Shown here: positions 1 to 8,758 of the stretch, piece after piece | How positions within the stretch are numbered: position 1 is the first letter of the stretch | Layout of the letters: the number at the start of each line of letters is the position of its first letter | Source: Firmicutes bacterium UBA7510 | GTDB taxonomy: Bacteria > Bacillota > Clostridia > Tissierellales > Sedimentibacteraceae | NCBI GenBank assembly: GCA_002479485.1 | Contig: DLNM01000035.1 | Location: 124,600-188,599, forward strand | Direction of reading: 5' to 3' | DNA: 64,000 nucleotides | Position numbers and translations under genes: made by a program | The notes under the pieces: generated by a model | Told to the model about the DNA's origin: nothing | Databases searched by the model: none | What the model saw: the letters and a program-made list of their open reading frames with translations, nothing else

Positions 1-732
1 GTTTATATCATTAATGATAAAGGAAATATTGTTGATGTAGGACATGAGGGTGAAATCAGTATAAGTGGTGTAGGTTTATACAGTGGTTATTATCCTAATA
101 ATCCAAAGCTGTTTTTAACTCCATTTAATGAGTGGGTGTACCGTAGCGGAGATTCGGGGATAAAAAATAAGGAAGGAGATATTATTTTAATGGGCAGAAT
201 TGATCGGCAGGTAAAAATATCTGGAATTGCAGTAAATTTAGATGCTTTAGAAAATTTACTTAAAAAAATTGAGTACATTTCCGATATTGCTGTAACTTAT
301 AATAATGGTAAATTGGTTGCAAATATAGTTCTTGATGATAATAATAAGCCTGATAATTATTTACAAGAGATACGAAGCAAGTTACCATTTTATGCGGAAT
401 CTATTACCTTTAGTTTTTGCTCTTCATTGCCAAGATTGTCAAGGGGAAAAATTGACTATAGAATGCTTGCAATATCAGATAAAAAAAGTGATAATGTACA
501 AAAAATAAACCCTTATATTAAAGTTATAAAAGATTTGTGGAAAGAAGAGCTTGGAGATAAAAAATTTAGTAATAATGATAACTTTTTTGACATTGGGGGA
601 AATTCACTGATTATAATGAAAATATATGAAAAACTTGATTCGCTTTACCCAGATAAAATTACGATTACGAACATGTTTCAATATTACACTGTGAATATGC
701 TTGCTGATTATTTATTAGAGCAAATTAGTTAA
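1..732 (+). CDS. NRPS adenylation domain (C-terminal part) plus peptidyl carrier domain, 5' truncated
   Basis: The reading frame is open from base 1, so the gene begins upstream of the window. Visible in order are an A6-like GEISISG stretch, an A7-like YRSGD, an A8-like GRIDRQVKISG hinge, an A10-like LSRGKID with the catalytic lysine, and a carrier domain with FFDIGGNSL. The carrier serine that takes phosphopantetheine is at bases 604-606. The protein would activate an amino or aryl acid as an adenylate and load it on its own carrier. The substrate-code residues lie outside the window, so specificity cannot be read. No condensation domain follows. The next gene starts 25 bases downstream, which suggests one operon with the ketosynthase. 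Assignment to an A-PCP protein is firm; the substrate is unknown. Confidence 0.93.
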   Translation, partial: VYIINDKGNIVDVGHEGEISISGVGLYSGYYPNNPKLFLTPFNEWVYRSGDSGIKNKEGDIILMGRIDRQVKISGIAVNLDALENLLKKIEYISDIAVTYNNGKLVANIVLDDNNKPDNYLQEIRSKLPFYAESITFSFCSSLPRLSRGKIDYRMLAISDKKSDNVQKINPYIKVIKDLWKEELGDKKFSNNDNFFDIGGNSLIIMKIYEKLDSLYPDKITITNMFQYYTVNMLADYLLEQIS

Positions 733-757
733 ATAATTATAGAAGGAAATATATAGT

Positions 758-2431
758 ATGAAAAAAAATGATATTGCAATTATTGGCATTGCTATCCGTT
801 TTCCTGAAGCGAATACTTTAGATGAATTTTGGGAAGGCCTTGTTCAAGGAAAGGATTATATACGAACACTCCCCGAACAAAGAAAAACGGATGTAGAAAA
901 TTTTTATCAGTATGCTTATGGGCATTTACCTGAAAAAATTCCACCCGCAGCATATTTGGATAGAATTGATCTGTTTGATTATAAATATTTTGGCATTAGT
1001 CAAAAGGAAGCTATATACACTGAACCAGCTCATCGTATATTTATGGAAACAGCCATTAAATGTTTTGCAGATGCAGGATATAATAGAGAACGAATTCAAA
1101 ATAGTAAAACAGGCTTATTTATAGGTTATGGAGGAGATTATGAATTTCAACAAATAATATCAATCCTTGATAGAGATAATAAAAATGTTCATGCTATTGG
1201 CGTATTATCATCATTTATAACATCAAGGATATCTTATTTATTAGACCTAAAGGGGCCAGCAATGGCAATTGACACATCTTGTTCATCATCCCTAGTTGCA
1301 TTACACACAGCGTGTCAAAGCATTCGCAATGGTGAATGCGATATGGCATTAGTAGGTGGTGCTCAAATATATTCAGTTCCTGTATATAATGGTGATATAG
1401 GCGTTCGTTCAAAAAATCATCGAACATGTTCATTTGATGATAGTGCCGATGGAACAGGATCTGGAGAAGGTGTATGTACACTATTGCTAAAAAATGCATT
1501 AAAAGCTAATCTTGATGGTGATAGTATCTACGCTATAATCAAGGGAAGTGCAATCAATAGTGATGGAAATTCTATTAGTATTACAAGTCCAAATCTTGAT
1601 TCACAGAAAAATGCAATTCTTTCGGCATGGGAGAATGCAAATGTTGATCCAAAAACTATTACATATATTGAAGCTCACGGAACAGGAACTAGGTTGGGTG
1701 ATCCCATTGAATTAGATGCATTGACACAAGCATTTAAAGAGCATACAAATAGCAGACATTTTTGCGCAACAAGCTCAGTTAAATCAAATATAGGACATTT
1801 AGGATATTGTGCAGGTCTAGCTGGTGTTACTCGTGCAGTTCTTCAATTAATTCATAAGAAATATACACCTACTGTTCACTTTTCAAAGCTGAATAAAAAC
1901 ATAAACTTAGATGATAGTGCTTTGTTTATAAGTGATAAAGTATCAGATTGGAATACTGACAATGCTCCGAGAAGATGCGGAATCAGTTCATTTGGTATTA
2001 GTGGAACTAATTGTCATGTTGTTATAGAAGAATCGGACAAACTATTTGATTTCAAAAAAAATTTTTCTATGTCAACAGTATCTTCAATGTCTTTTTTCGA
2101 ATCAAAGCGTTGTTGGTTTGATTTTAATAAAGATTCAAATACTATGATGAATACTATGAATATCAGTGATAATAGTATATTAAAAAATCTTTTGAAATTT
2201 GATGCTAGCAATAGCCATTCATTAAGGAAAACAATTATTAGTTTTTTAATATGCAGGCATTTAGGCTGTGAAGAGATTAATTCAGATGATAATTTATATG
2301 AATTAGGGGGAGACTCGATTGTGGCTCTTCAGATATTTGCTGATTTGAAAGATATTTTTTCAATAAATATAAATCCAGAAGAGTTTTTATATTATCAATC
2401 TGTAAATGAAATTATGGAGTTAGCAAAATGA
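758..2431 (+). CDS. AT-less ketosynthase fused to an acyl carrier domain
   Basis: This 557-residue protein is a modular-type ketosynthase (about residues 1-425) and a C-terminal carrier domain (about 480-557). The catalytic triad is complete: Cys175 in DTSCSSS, His307 in EAHGTGT and His347 in NIGHLGY. A short linker ending like the YPFxxxRxW post-KS motif (FFESKRCWF) leads to the carrier, whose serine is Ser520 in GGDSIVAL. There is no acyltransferase, ketoreductase or dehydratase domain, so extender units must come in trans, most simply from the malonyltransferase at 52243-53178. It would extend the acyl or aminoacyl group loaded by the preceding A-PCP protein by two carbons. Its stop overlaps the start of the next gene by four bases (ATGA), which implies translational coupling. 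The KS-ACP call is certain; the exact substrate is not visible. Confidence 0.95.
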   Translation: MKKNDIAIIGIAIRFPEANTLDEFWEGLVQGKDYIRTLPEQRKTDVENFYQYAYGHLPEKIPPAAYLDRIDLFDYKYFGISQKEAIYTEPAHRIFMETAIKCFADAGYNRERIQNSKTGLFIGYGGDYEFQQIISILDRDNKNVHAIGVLSSFITSRISYLLDLKGPAMAIDTSCSSSLVALHTACQSIRNGECDMALVGGAQIYSVPVYNGDIGVRSKNHRTCSFDDSADGTGSGEGVCTLLLKNALKANLDGDSIYAIIKGSAINSDGNSISITSPNLDSQKNAILSAWENANVDPKTITYIEAHGTGTRLGDPIELDALTQAFKEHTNSRHFCATSSVKSNIGHLGYCAGLAGVTRAVLQLIHKKYTPTVHFSKLNKNINLDDSALFISDKVSDWNTDNAPRRCGISSFGISGTNCHVVIEESDKLFDFKKNFSMSTVSSMSFFESKRCWFDFNKDSNTMMNTMNISDNSILKNLLKFDASNSHSLRKTIISFLICRHLGCEEINSDDNLYELGGDSIVALQIFADLKDIFSININPEEFLYYQSVNEIMELAK

Positions 2432-3411
2432 TAAAGAACAGTTACATGATTAATGGCTATCCTTTAACGACAGGAAAAAACTGTATGCTTGCATCTATAA
2501 AAAATATTTTATGTTTTAATGGTATTAACATAACTGAAAGTGATTTGTATTTTATTTGCAAAGGATTGCGTTATAGCTTTAATCCTGCATCAAAAACTGA
2601 ATTGATTAGTGATCGCTTTGATTATGATTGCTATCAACATATTGTTGAAAATATATCAACTTACTTTAATTGCAATATGTTGTTTAGTAAAAAAATGGAT
2701 ACAATTCAGATTGAAGAATTACTATGCAATGACATACCTTTAATAGTTTTAATGGATCCCAGAATTATTCCTTATAATAATAGAGTATTAAATCCTGTAG
2801 GTCATCAAGAAATGCATAGCACTGTATTATATGGATATGACGAAAAAGAGCAAAATTACCTAGTTGCCGATGCTACAGTATCAGATGATAATGGTCTTAT
2901 TAGTGCCCTATGGACATCAATAGAAATACCTTTCTTGCATAAGAATGCCACTGGTTTTTTCTATATTACATCTGTTTTTAATAAAAATTATAGTACTGAT
3001 TCTATAAAAATAAAAATAAGAGATACCATAACTGAGTTTCTATACCCAAATAACAGTGACAATGTTATAACAGGAATAAATGCGGTAAAAAAGTTGCTTA
3101 ATTTAGTATATGAAGAGGATTATATAGAAGAAATTAAATTTCTTTTTCAAGCTTATTTTATTCCATTTTTCACATATTTAAGGGATAGTTTACATCATTT
3201 TAATAATCAGGATGGTTATAAAATGGAGTTAGCAAAAGAAAAAAACAAGTGGGATATCTTATATTACAAATATCTACTTAAATTAAAAAAGAAAATTTTT
3301 GTTGGAGAGTTATACAACACCATGAACAGATATTTTGACACTTTAACTGATTTGCTATATAAAATGTTATGTGATTGGAATAAACAAATTGATAATCAAA
3401 ACCATAAATAA
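2428..3411 (+). CDS. BtrH-like papain-fold acyltransferase (paralog 1 of 5)
   Basis: The 327-residue protein resembles the N-terminal domain of BtrH, the butirosin enzyme that moves an acyl group from a carrier protein to an amine. Cys19 in GKNCMLAS sits at the start of a helix, His130 in MHSTVLYGYD follows about 110 residues later, and an acidic residue in VADATV completes a plausible Cys-His-Asp triad. The C-terminal half is helical and has no recognisable motif. It is translationally coupled to the KS-ACP gene and lies just upstream of a free carrier protein, so the likely job is to take an acyl chain off one of these carriers and form an amide or ester. Alternatives are a thioesterase or a peptidase. 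Family membership rests on motif spacing and context only. Confidence 0.68.
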   Translation: MIKNSYMINGYPLTTGKNCMLASIKNILCFNGINITESDLYFICKGLRYSFNPASKTELISDRFDYDCYQHIVENISTYFNCNMLFSKKMDTIQIEELLCNDIPLIVLMDPRIIPYNNRVLNPVGHQEMHSTVLYGYDEKEQNYLVADATVSDDNGLISALWTSIEIPFLHKNATGFFYITSVFNKNYSTDSIKIKIRDTITEFLYPNNSDNVITGINAVKKLLNLVYEEDYIEEIKFLFQAYFIPFFTYLRDSLHHFNNQDGYKMELAKEKNKWDILYYKYLLKLKKKIFVGELYNTMNRYFDTLTDLLYKMLCDWNKQIDNQNHK

Positions 3412-3431
3412 AAGATTATTAATAAATTTTT

Positions 3432-3460
3432 TTGTAGACTGATAAGATTATTTATATAAT
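3432..3460 (+). promoter_or_regulatory. Candidate sigma-A promoter for the carrier protein gene
   Basis: A -35 element TTGTAG (3432-3437) and a perfect -10 TATAAT (3455-3460) are separated by 17 bases, upstream of the carrier protein at 3517. The predicted start is near 3467, giving a short leader with a hairpin. This is one of the few clear promoters inside the cluster. Confidence 0.6.
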
Positions 3461-3473
3461 ATTAAAATTTAAG

Positions 3474-3492
3474 CTTTCAGAGTACCTGAAAG
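3474..3492 (+). promoter_or_regulatory. Small leader hairpin
   Basis: CTTTCAG (3474-3480) and CTGAAAG (3486-3492) form a perfect 7-bp stem with a 5-base loop. It lies just after the predicted transcription start and before the GGAGGT ribosome binding site at 3504-3509. A role as an RNA site for LoaP is conceivable but is only inference. Confidence 0.4.
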
Positions 3493-3516
3493 GACTAAAT
3501 TGATGGAGGTAAAAAC

Positions 3517-3768
3517 ATGGATAAGAAAACAATAGAAAATCAATTAATAGCAATATATCAAAAGTATATAAAAGATAATAATGAAGTTTTAACACTTGAA
3601 GAAAAGATGAATGATATGAATATTAACTCTGTTGATTATATTAAAATCATAATTGACATTGAAAATCAATTTGACATTGAATTTGAGGATGAAGCATTGA
3701 TGCCGGGTAATTTTGAAACCATACTTGATATGGTAAATTATATTAGTAAGTTAACTAATAATAATTAA
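3517..3768 (+). CDS. Free-standing acyl carrier protein (NSVDY type)
   Basis: An 83-residue carrier protein. Ser38 in NINSVDYIK is the likely phosphopantetheine site, where an Asn replaces the usual Asp of DSL. It is followed by an acidic recognition helix region (IDIENQFDIEFED). The same NSVDY motif, with the serine at the same residue number, occurs in the carrier at 17413-17658, and both carriers sit beside a BtrH-like gene. This suggests a carrier subtype specialised for BtrH-like partners. It has its own candidate promoter and is followed by a strong hairpin at 3881-3920, so it may be expressed separately. Activation would be by the Sfp-type enzyme at 56093-56749. Confidence 0.9.
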   Translation: MDKKTIENQLIAIYQKYIKDNNEVLTLEEKMNDMNINSVDYIKIIIDIENQFDIEFEDEALMPGNFETILDMVNYISKLTNNN

Positions 3769-3822
3769 TCTACATGATAATATCATGAAGTTCGCCTTGT
3801 AATAAATTATTAATTATATTAT

Positions 3823-3865
3823 TTAGCTATCAGTACGCCTTGAAATGGTAAAGCGTCATAACTAA
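3823..3865 (+). promoter_or_regulatory. Structured RNA element upstream of an internal terminator
   Basis: An imperfect stem is visible. TTAG/CTAA (3823-3826 with 3862-3865) continues as TAT/ATA, and after an internal loop ACGC (3835-3838) pairs with GCGT (3853-3856) around a CC/GG inner pair. It lies 16 bases before a strong terminator-like hairpin. A cis site for an antiterminator such as LoaP is a reasonable guess, not shown. I recognised no known riboswitch consensus. Confidence 0.3.
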
Positions 3866-3880
3866 AATTTTTTATATGAT

Positions 3881-3926
3881 TAAAATCTCTTCCCTCTACT
3901 TTATTAGGGAAGAGATTTTAGTTTAA
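3881..3926 (+). terminator. Intrinsic terminator-like hairpin inside the cluster
   Basis: A perfect 15-bp inverted repeat lies at 3881-3895 and 3906-3920 with a 10-base loop, followed by a short T-containing tail (GTTT). It separates the carrier gene at 3517 from the radical SAM gene at 3958. Genes on both sides belong to the same cluster, so it would need read-through or a downstream promoter. The weak T-tract makes it a leaky terminator or an mRNA-stabilising hairpin. Confidence 0.65.
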
Positions 3927-3957
3927 TAAAGTATATAAAAATGGAGAGATAGAACAT

Positions 3958-4803
3958 ATGGATAAAACCAAAGATTTTAGAGTAATAAATATTATGGCAA
4001 AATGCAATTTGCATTGTATTTATTGTAAAAATCAACCATTTGAAGTTGATGAAGATAAAATAATTGTTAATATTAGCAAGATTTTTAAAAAATTCAATAA
4101 GAATACTACTTGTTTTAGGGTTGAGTGCAGGGGAGAAATCACTTTATATAACAAGATTATAGATTATTTGGAAGAATGCTGTAGAGATGGATATGTTATT
4201 GAAATACTTACAAATGGACTGTTACTAGATAAAGTTTTATGTCCTGGTACTAAGCTAAAAGCGGTTGTTTCTTTAGATGGTCACACTGAAAGAATGAATC
4301 GCTTTAGAAGACTTAAGCAGGATCAAGTCAATCGCATTTTAGATAATATATTTACCTACAAAGCAGAAATACAATGTGTATATTGTTATCAAAATAAAGA
4401 TGAAATGAATAGCTTTATATCATACCTAAAAGAAAGAAATTTTGATAGTTATTTACATATATTTCCATGTAGCCTTGATGGAAAAATTACAGAGTTGTCC
4501 TTTGTATATGATGAATTGATAAAAGCAGATTTCTTGCCACCAAAAGAATTTTTTGATAGATGGGATTACATTGTAAAGCATAATAAAAGAAACTTCATTT
4601 GCGATATGATAAAAAATGGTTATATGTATTATATAAATAATGAAAAATTGGGTATGGTAAAATGCGATGGAATAAAATCAGCTGTTGAAATGATAGAACC
4701 TTTTGGAGAAGAACGTGAACATTGGGATTACCCATGTGGAAACTGTATTAATCATTCTGAATACAACAATACACGAGAACTACTAAAAATAAACAAGGAG
4801 TAG
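3958..4803 (+). CDS. Compact radical SAM enzyme
   Basis: A 281-residue radical SAM protein with the canonical cluster motif Cys16-x3-Cys20-x2-Cys23 (AKCNLHCIYCKN) very near the N terminus. A possible second cysteine pair lies near the C terminus (YPCGNCIN), which could be an auxiliary iron-sulfur ligand set as in SPASM/twitch proteins, though fewer cysteines are visible than usual. There is no B12-binding domain. The glycosyltransferase gene follows after 3 bases, so the two probably act together, for example on a sugar or on a glycosylated intermediate. The reaction cannot be deduced. Confidence 0.85.
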   Translation: MDKTKDFRVINIMAKCNLHCIYCKNQPFEVDEDKIIVNISKIFKKFNKNTTCFRVECRGEITLYNKIIDYLEECCRDGYVIEILTNGLLLDKVLCPGTKLKAVVSLDGHTERMNRFRRLKQDQVNRILDNIFTYKAEIQCVYCYQNKDEMNSFISYLKERNFDSYLHIFPCSLDGKITELSFVYDELIKADFLPPKEFFDRWDYIVKHNKRNFICDMIKNGYMYYINNEKLGMVKCDGIKSAVEMIEPFGEEREHWDYPCGNCINHSEYNNTRELLKINKE

Positions 4804-4806
4804 AAT

Positions 4807-5967
4807 ATGAAAATATTACATTTTGTCAGATCTGTTTCAGAGATATACGGCACATATACCTATTTACATAATATGAGAGAAGACATGAGTAAATATGATG
4901 TAGAACAAATTTATTTATGTTATGAACCTTCCAAACAAAATAATAAAAATGTATTTAATCAAAGTGTTACGTCATTAGATCAAATTGATGTTGACGAATT
5001 TATGAAAGAGGAAAATCCTGATATAATTCATTTCCATGATGTTGTAAGTCATTATTTGATTACAAATGATACAAAATATAAGGAATTTTATGAATATAGT
5101 AAAAGAAAAATTAGAGTTAGAACGCTTCATGATTACAGTTCTGTAGTATGTCCTAATTATTTAAAATATCCAGAAGGTATATTTTGTGAAGAGCCTGTAA
5201 ATGAAACTTGTGTAAAAAAGAATTGCATAAGTAATGAATTATTTGATAAATACAACGAATATTTAGAAGAACTCAAAAAATATGATGGAATTTTCTATTT
5301 TTCAGATAATGTAAAAAATACTATGCAAAAGCTTGGATTTAATAAAGATAAGAGTTACTATATTCCTCCATTGGTTAAGGAGCAGCAAGATTTTTCTGAA
5401 GGCAAAAAGAATAATATTTTATTTGTTGGAAGAATTGCTAATGAGAAAGGGCTTGTGGATTTATTACACGCGGCTGCACTATTAAAAACAGATAACTGGC
5501 ACCTTTACATTGCTGGTGCTGATAGTATGAAATATCTTAAATACTTGTTAAAATTGGCAGACAATCTTAAAATTATTAATAAGGTTGAATTTTTAGGTTT
5601 TTTACCACACGAGAAACTAAAACCATACTTTTTAGATTCAAAAATCATGTCATTTCCATCTACTTGTCGTGAGACATATGGATTTAGCGGAGCAGAAGCA
5701 GTTTCTTATGGAATACCAGTAGTAACTTATGATATTCAAGGAATAAATAATTGGAGTATAGATGGATACACCGTCATTTCTGTCCCAAATCATAATGTTC
5801 ATGCGCTAGCGAGTGCGATGGATTTGCTTTTATCAGACAATAATGTTTACAAAGATTATCAGGCAAACTGTAGGGAATGGAGCAGAAATTTAGATTACCA
5901 GGGACAAATAAAGAAGATGTATGATTTATATAGCAAGATACTTAATAAAAAGCATCAATCAATATAA
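4807..5967 (+). CDS. GT4-family glycosyltransferase
   Basis: This 386-residue protein has the GT-B layout. An N-terminal acceptor domain begins KILHFVRSVSEIYGT. The C-terminal nucleotide-sugar domain contains NILFVGRIANEKGL and an EX7E-like signature (ETYGFSGAEAVSYGIPVV) typical of GT4 retaining glycosyltransferases. It would transfer a sugar from a nucleotide donor, presumably to the cluster product. No sugar-nucleotide biosynthesis genes are in the window, so the donor is likely a housekeeping sugar. It starts 3 bases after the radical SAM gene behind an AAGGAG site. Confidence 0.9.
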   Translation: MKILHFVRSVSEIYGTYTYLHNMREDMSKYDVEQIYLCYEPSKQNNKNVFNQSVTSLDQIDVDEFMKEENPDIIHFHDVVSHYLITNDTKYKEFYEYSKRKIRVRTLHDYSSVVCPNYLKYPEGIFCEEPVNETCVKKNCISNELFDKYNEYLEELKKYDGIFYFSDNVKNTMQKLGFNKDKSYYIPPLVKEQQDFSEGKKNNILFVGRIANEKGLVDLLHAAALLKTDNWHLYIAGADSMKYLKYLLKLADNLKIINKVEFLGFLPHEKLKPYFLDSKIMSFPSTCRETYGFSGAEAVSYGIPVVTYDIQGINNWSIDGYTVISVPNHNVHALASAMDLLLSDNNVYKDYQANCREWSRNLDYQGQIKKMYDLYSKILNKKHQSI

Positions 5968-6111
5968 AAACTATTGTATATAAAAAACTTGTATAGCAAA
6001 CATTTAAATCTTACTTTTATGAATAAGGTATAGCAAAATGTTAGTAAATAATAAAAAATGAATAAACCATGTACAAAAATAATATATGCATGAATTGAGG
6101 AGTAGTATTAG

Positions 6112-8502
6112 ATGAAGTATAATATATCAAATATAAATCATCTTAATAAGTTTTTTTTACTGCCATCTGAACATCATTATGGATACAAATCAGATTTCTT
6201 TTGGATGCCATTAATAAATGATAAAACATTAATTAATGGTAATGGTGAATGCCTCATTAAAAAAACTGATAGCATAGTAAAATCATACTTTATTTTTTTC
6301 CCTTTTGAGCAATCATCTAAGCAAGATGTACGAATTAGTATAGTTGTTAATTCCTCATTCTTTTGCTATATAGATGATAAGCTAATATATTGGAGGGATA
6401 AGAAGGATGCATGTATAATAACATTAAAATTACAACCTGGGAAACACTGTTTATATTTTCAAATTCCTGGCGAAATCAAAAAATTTGTTTATAGCATACA
6501 GATATTTTCTTGTAACTTTGATGATGAGATTGAGGATAATTTTTTCTTAAAACGTTCTATGTATATTAAAGAAAAACAAACTCAAAATGAATATCAATTT
6601 TATATTGGAGAACGAAATTTTATTACATCAACTCAAAAGAATAAATTAATTGTATATAATATTAATAATCAAATGGTATTACATGATAAAGTTTTGTTAG
6701 AAACAAATTATCGGTTTACTGACAAGGATATGAAGCTTCCAAAATCTGATATATATTTTTTAGTGATAGAAAATGTAGGCAGTGATAACGAAAAACAAAT
6801 TATTAAAACACAGTTTACCTTAGACACGTTTCAAATAGACTATAATTATGAGCAAACCAAAGAGAAACTCATAAAGGTATATAAAAATGCATCTGAATAT
6901 ATCAAAAAAGAGATAGAGATAAGATTGTATGCTATGGCTAACACAAAAGATGTAGAACGGTATTGGGAAACAAGTTTAGCACAACTGTTATATTCATGGA
7001 TACTAGATTATCCTAATGAACATAACTTTAATAACAAAATATATTTACCAATATATTACCACTATAATAAGGTATATTACCATTCAACCTGTCATATATC
7101 ACCATGTTATTACTATTTACATTTGCCGGAATTTCCTTTACAAGATGATAAAGAGTATAAAGTGGTTATGGATTTAACATTTGGACAAGATGATTTTTAC
7201 TGTACGGATGAGAGAAGATATAATCAGGGGGATGTCATACATGTATTTGCACCACAGGTAGGACATCTTTTAGGAAACAGTATAGGTGAGACACACTACT
7301 TAGATATAGTCAATTACCTGAAAAGTTTATTTCTAAAAGAATATCCAATATATTTAATTGGTTATTCAAATGGTGCTCATGCTGCGTGGGTACTAGCTGA
7401 AAAATATCCACATACTATATCAGGGATATATACTGTATCAGGTCTGCCTTATCAAGAACATTTATCAAATCTATCAAATCTTTATATTCGCAACATATCT
7501 AGTACAGACGATGAGTTATATATGGGAGCGTATAAATTACTTAAAGATGAATTGTCAACCATTGCAGATTTCAAGGGCTTTTTAGCGGAAAAATCTTATC
7601 ATTCAGATTTACATTATTGGTTATATGATTCCACTTTTATGAAAGAATTACTTTCATTTGAGAAGGATAAAGTTCCTTCTCATTTTTCATTTATAACAAA
7701 ATCTAATTATCATTTACAGATATATTGGATTAAATTATTACCAATAAGAAAATACTGTAGACAAATAAAGCTAAATGTTGATGTAGCGGATGAACATATT
7801 TATATTAGTATATCTGGCGCCCAAGGTTTTATTATATCTAAGGATTTTATGAGAGGAAAAATATTTAATATTCATATCAACAAGCAAGAAAGCTTTAGTG
7901 TAACAGATACAGGTCATGATATTACATTGTATTATAATGATAATATTGCTTGTTATACGACAAGTTGCGATCTACATATAATTCCTTATATGCGATTTAG
8001 TATTGCAGAATTTTTTTGTAAAGGTGTAGATATCCTACTACAAGATAATAATAAATTATTTTTACAATTAGCAAAAAATTTAGCATCTCCTAAGACATTC
8101 TTTTTAGATATGCAGTCAAATGTTACTTACCGCATAATTGATAATGTAGAACAGGCAGTAAAAGGTAACAATATAATTTTTATAAGTCAATATCACAATT
8201 CACTAAAAAACATTATACACATGCAATTTAACGAAATTGGTTTTAACTATAAAGGAGAATCATATTTAGGTGAATACTGTGTAATAGGTGTCGAGCATCA
8301 TGAAGACAAATTTGTTCTATTTATAATAACTAATAATGTTTCATTATTAAAAACTAATATTTTTTTGAGATTAATATTAATTCCTAGTTATGCTAATGAA
8401 TATAGTTCTATGCTGAACAAGCAATCATTAATATTACTTAACAATACATATTATAGCATTTATGAGTGGGGGGGCAAAATTGAAGAAGAAAAATTATATT
8501 AA
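6112..8502 (+). CDS. Large alpha/beta hydrolase (esterase or prolyl-oligopeptidase-like)
   Basis: The 796-residue protein carries a GxSxG nucleophile elbow, with Ser419 in IGYSNGAHAAW, inside a central alpha/beta hydrolase domain (about 300-480). About 230-300 N-terminal residues look beta-rich and non-catalytic, and a long C-terminal part is again rich in beta strands. No signal peptide is visible, so it is probably cytosolic. In a cluster with no obvious thioesterase it is a candidate for chain release, trans-esterification or activation of a pro-drug. Two free carriers and a ligase follow, and its last 23 bases overlap the next gene. Domain boundaries are rough and the substrate is unknown. 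Confidence 0.7.
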   Translation: MKYNISNINHLNKFFLLPSEHHYGYKSDFFWMPLINDKTLINGNGECLIKKTDSIVKSYFIFFPFEQSSKQDVRISIVVNSSFFCYIDDKLIYWRDKKDACIITLKLQPGKHCLYFQIPGEIKKFVYSIQIFSCNFDDEIEDNFFLKRSMYIKEKQTQNEYQFYIGERNFITSTQKNKLIVYNINNQMVLHDKVLLETNYRFTDKDMKLPKSDIYFLVIENVGSDNEKQIIKTQFTLDTFQIDYNYEQTKEKLIKVYKNASEYIKKEIEIRLYAMANTKDVERYWETSLAQLLYSWILDYPNEHNFNNKIYLPIYYHYNKVYYHSTCHISPCYYYLHLPEFPLQDDKEYKVVMDLTFGQDDFYCTDERRYNQGDVIHVFAPQVGHLLGNSIGETHYLDIVNYLKSLFLKEYPIYLIGYSNGAHAAWVLAEKYPHTISGIYTVSGLPYQEHLSNLSNLYIRNISSTDDELYMGAYKLLKDELSTIADFKGFLAEKSYHSDLHYWLYDSTFMKELLSFEKDKVPSHFSFITKSNYHLQIYWIKLLPIRKYCRQIKLNVDVADEHIYISISGAQGFIISKDFMRGKIFNIHINKQESFSVTDTGHDITLYYNDNIACYTTSCDLHIIPYMRFSIAEFFCKGVDILLQDNNKLFLQLAKNLASPKTFFLDMQSNVTYRIIDNVEQAVKGNNIIFISQYHNSLKNIIHMQFNEIGFNYKGESYLGEYCVIGVEHHEDKFVLFIITNNVSLLKTNIFLRLILIPSYANEYSSMLNKQSLILLNNTYYSIYEWGGKIEEEKLY

Positions 8503-8758
8503 TAAAATACGTGAACTCCTTGTAATGATTACTGACAATGAAGATTTTTTCAGTATACCCACAAATGTCAATATTTTATATTCAGGGTTCGATTCTATGA
8601 AAGCTGTTCGTCTTATTATGGCATTAGAGCAAAAATATAGATTTCAAATTGATGCTGATGATTTTGCTCCAAGTAAGATTAACACTATAGATAATATAAA
8701 TGAGATAATTTTACATTACATAAATAAAATGAACTTGGAGGAAAATAACAGTGATTAG
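8480..8758 (+). CDS. Free-standing acyl carrier protein
   Basis: A roughly 92-residue carrier with the phosphopantetheine site Ser39 in SGFDSMKAV, followed by MALEQKYRFQID. I place the start at the TTG at 8480, which sits six bases after a run of seven G residues (8468-8474) that can act as the ribosome binding site. An ATG at 8462 in the same frame would add six residues. The gene overlaps the hydrolase gene upstream and the ligase gene downstream (8 bases). Carrier, ligase and BtrH-like genes are therefore tightly coupled: load, hold, transfer. Confidence 0.85.
   Translation: MKKKNYINKIRELLVMITDNEDFFSIPTNVNILYSGFDSMKAVRLIMALEQKYRFQIDADDFAPSKINTIDNINEIILHYINKMNLEENNSD

Noticed and set aside
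8468..8474. Run of seven G as a phase-variation tract
   Set aside because: It fits better as the ribosome binding site of the carrier gene at 8480; a similar G-run serves loaP. Read-level length variation would be needed to revive the idea.
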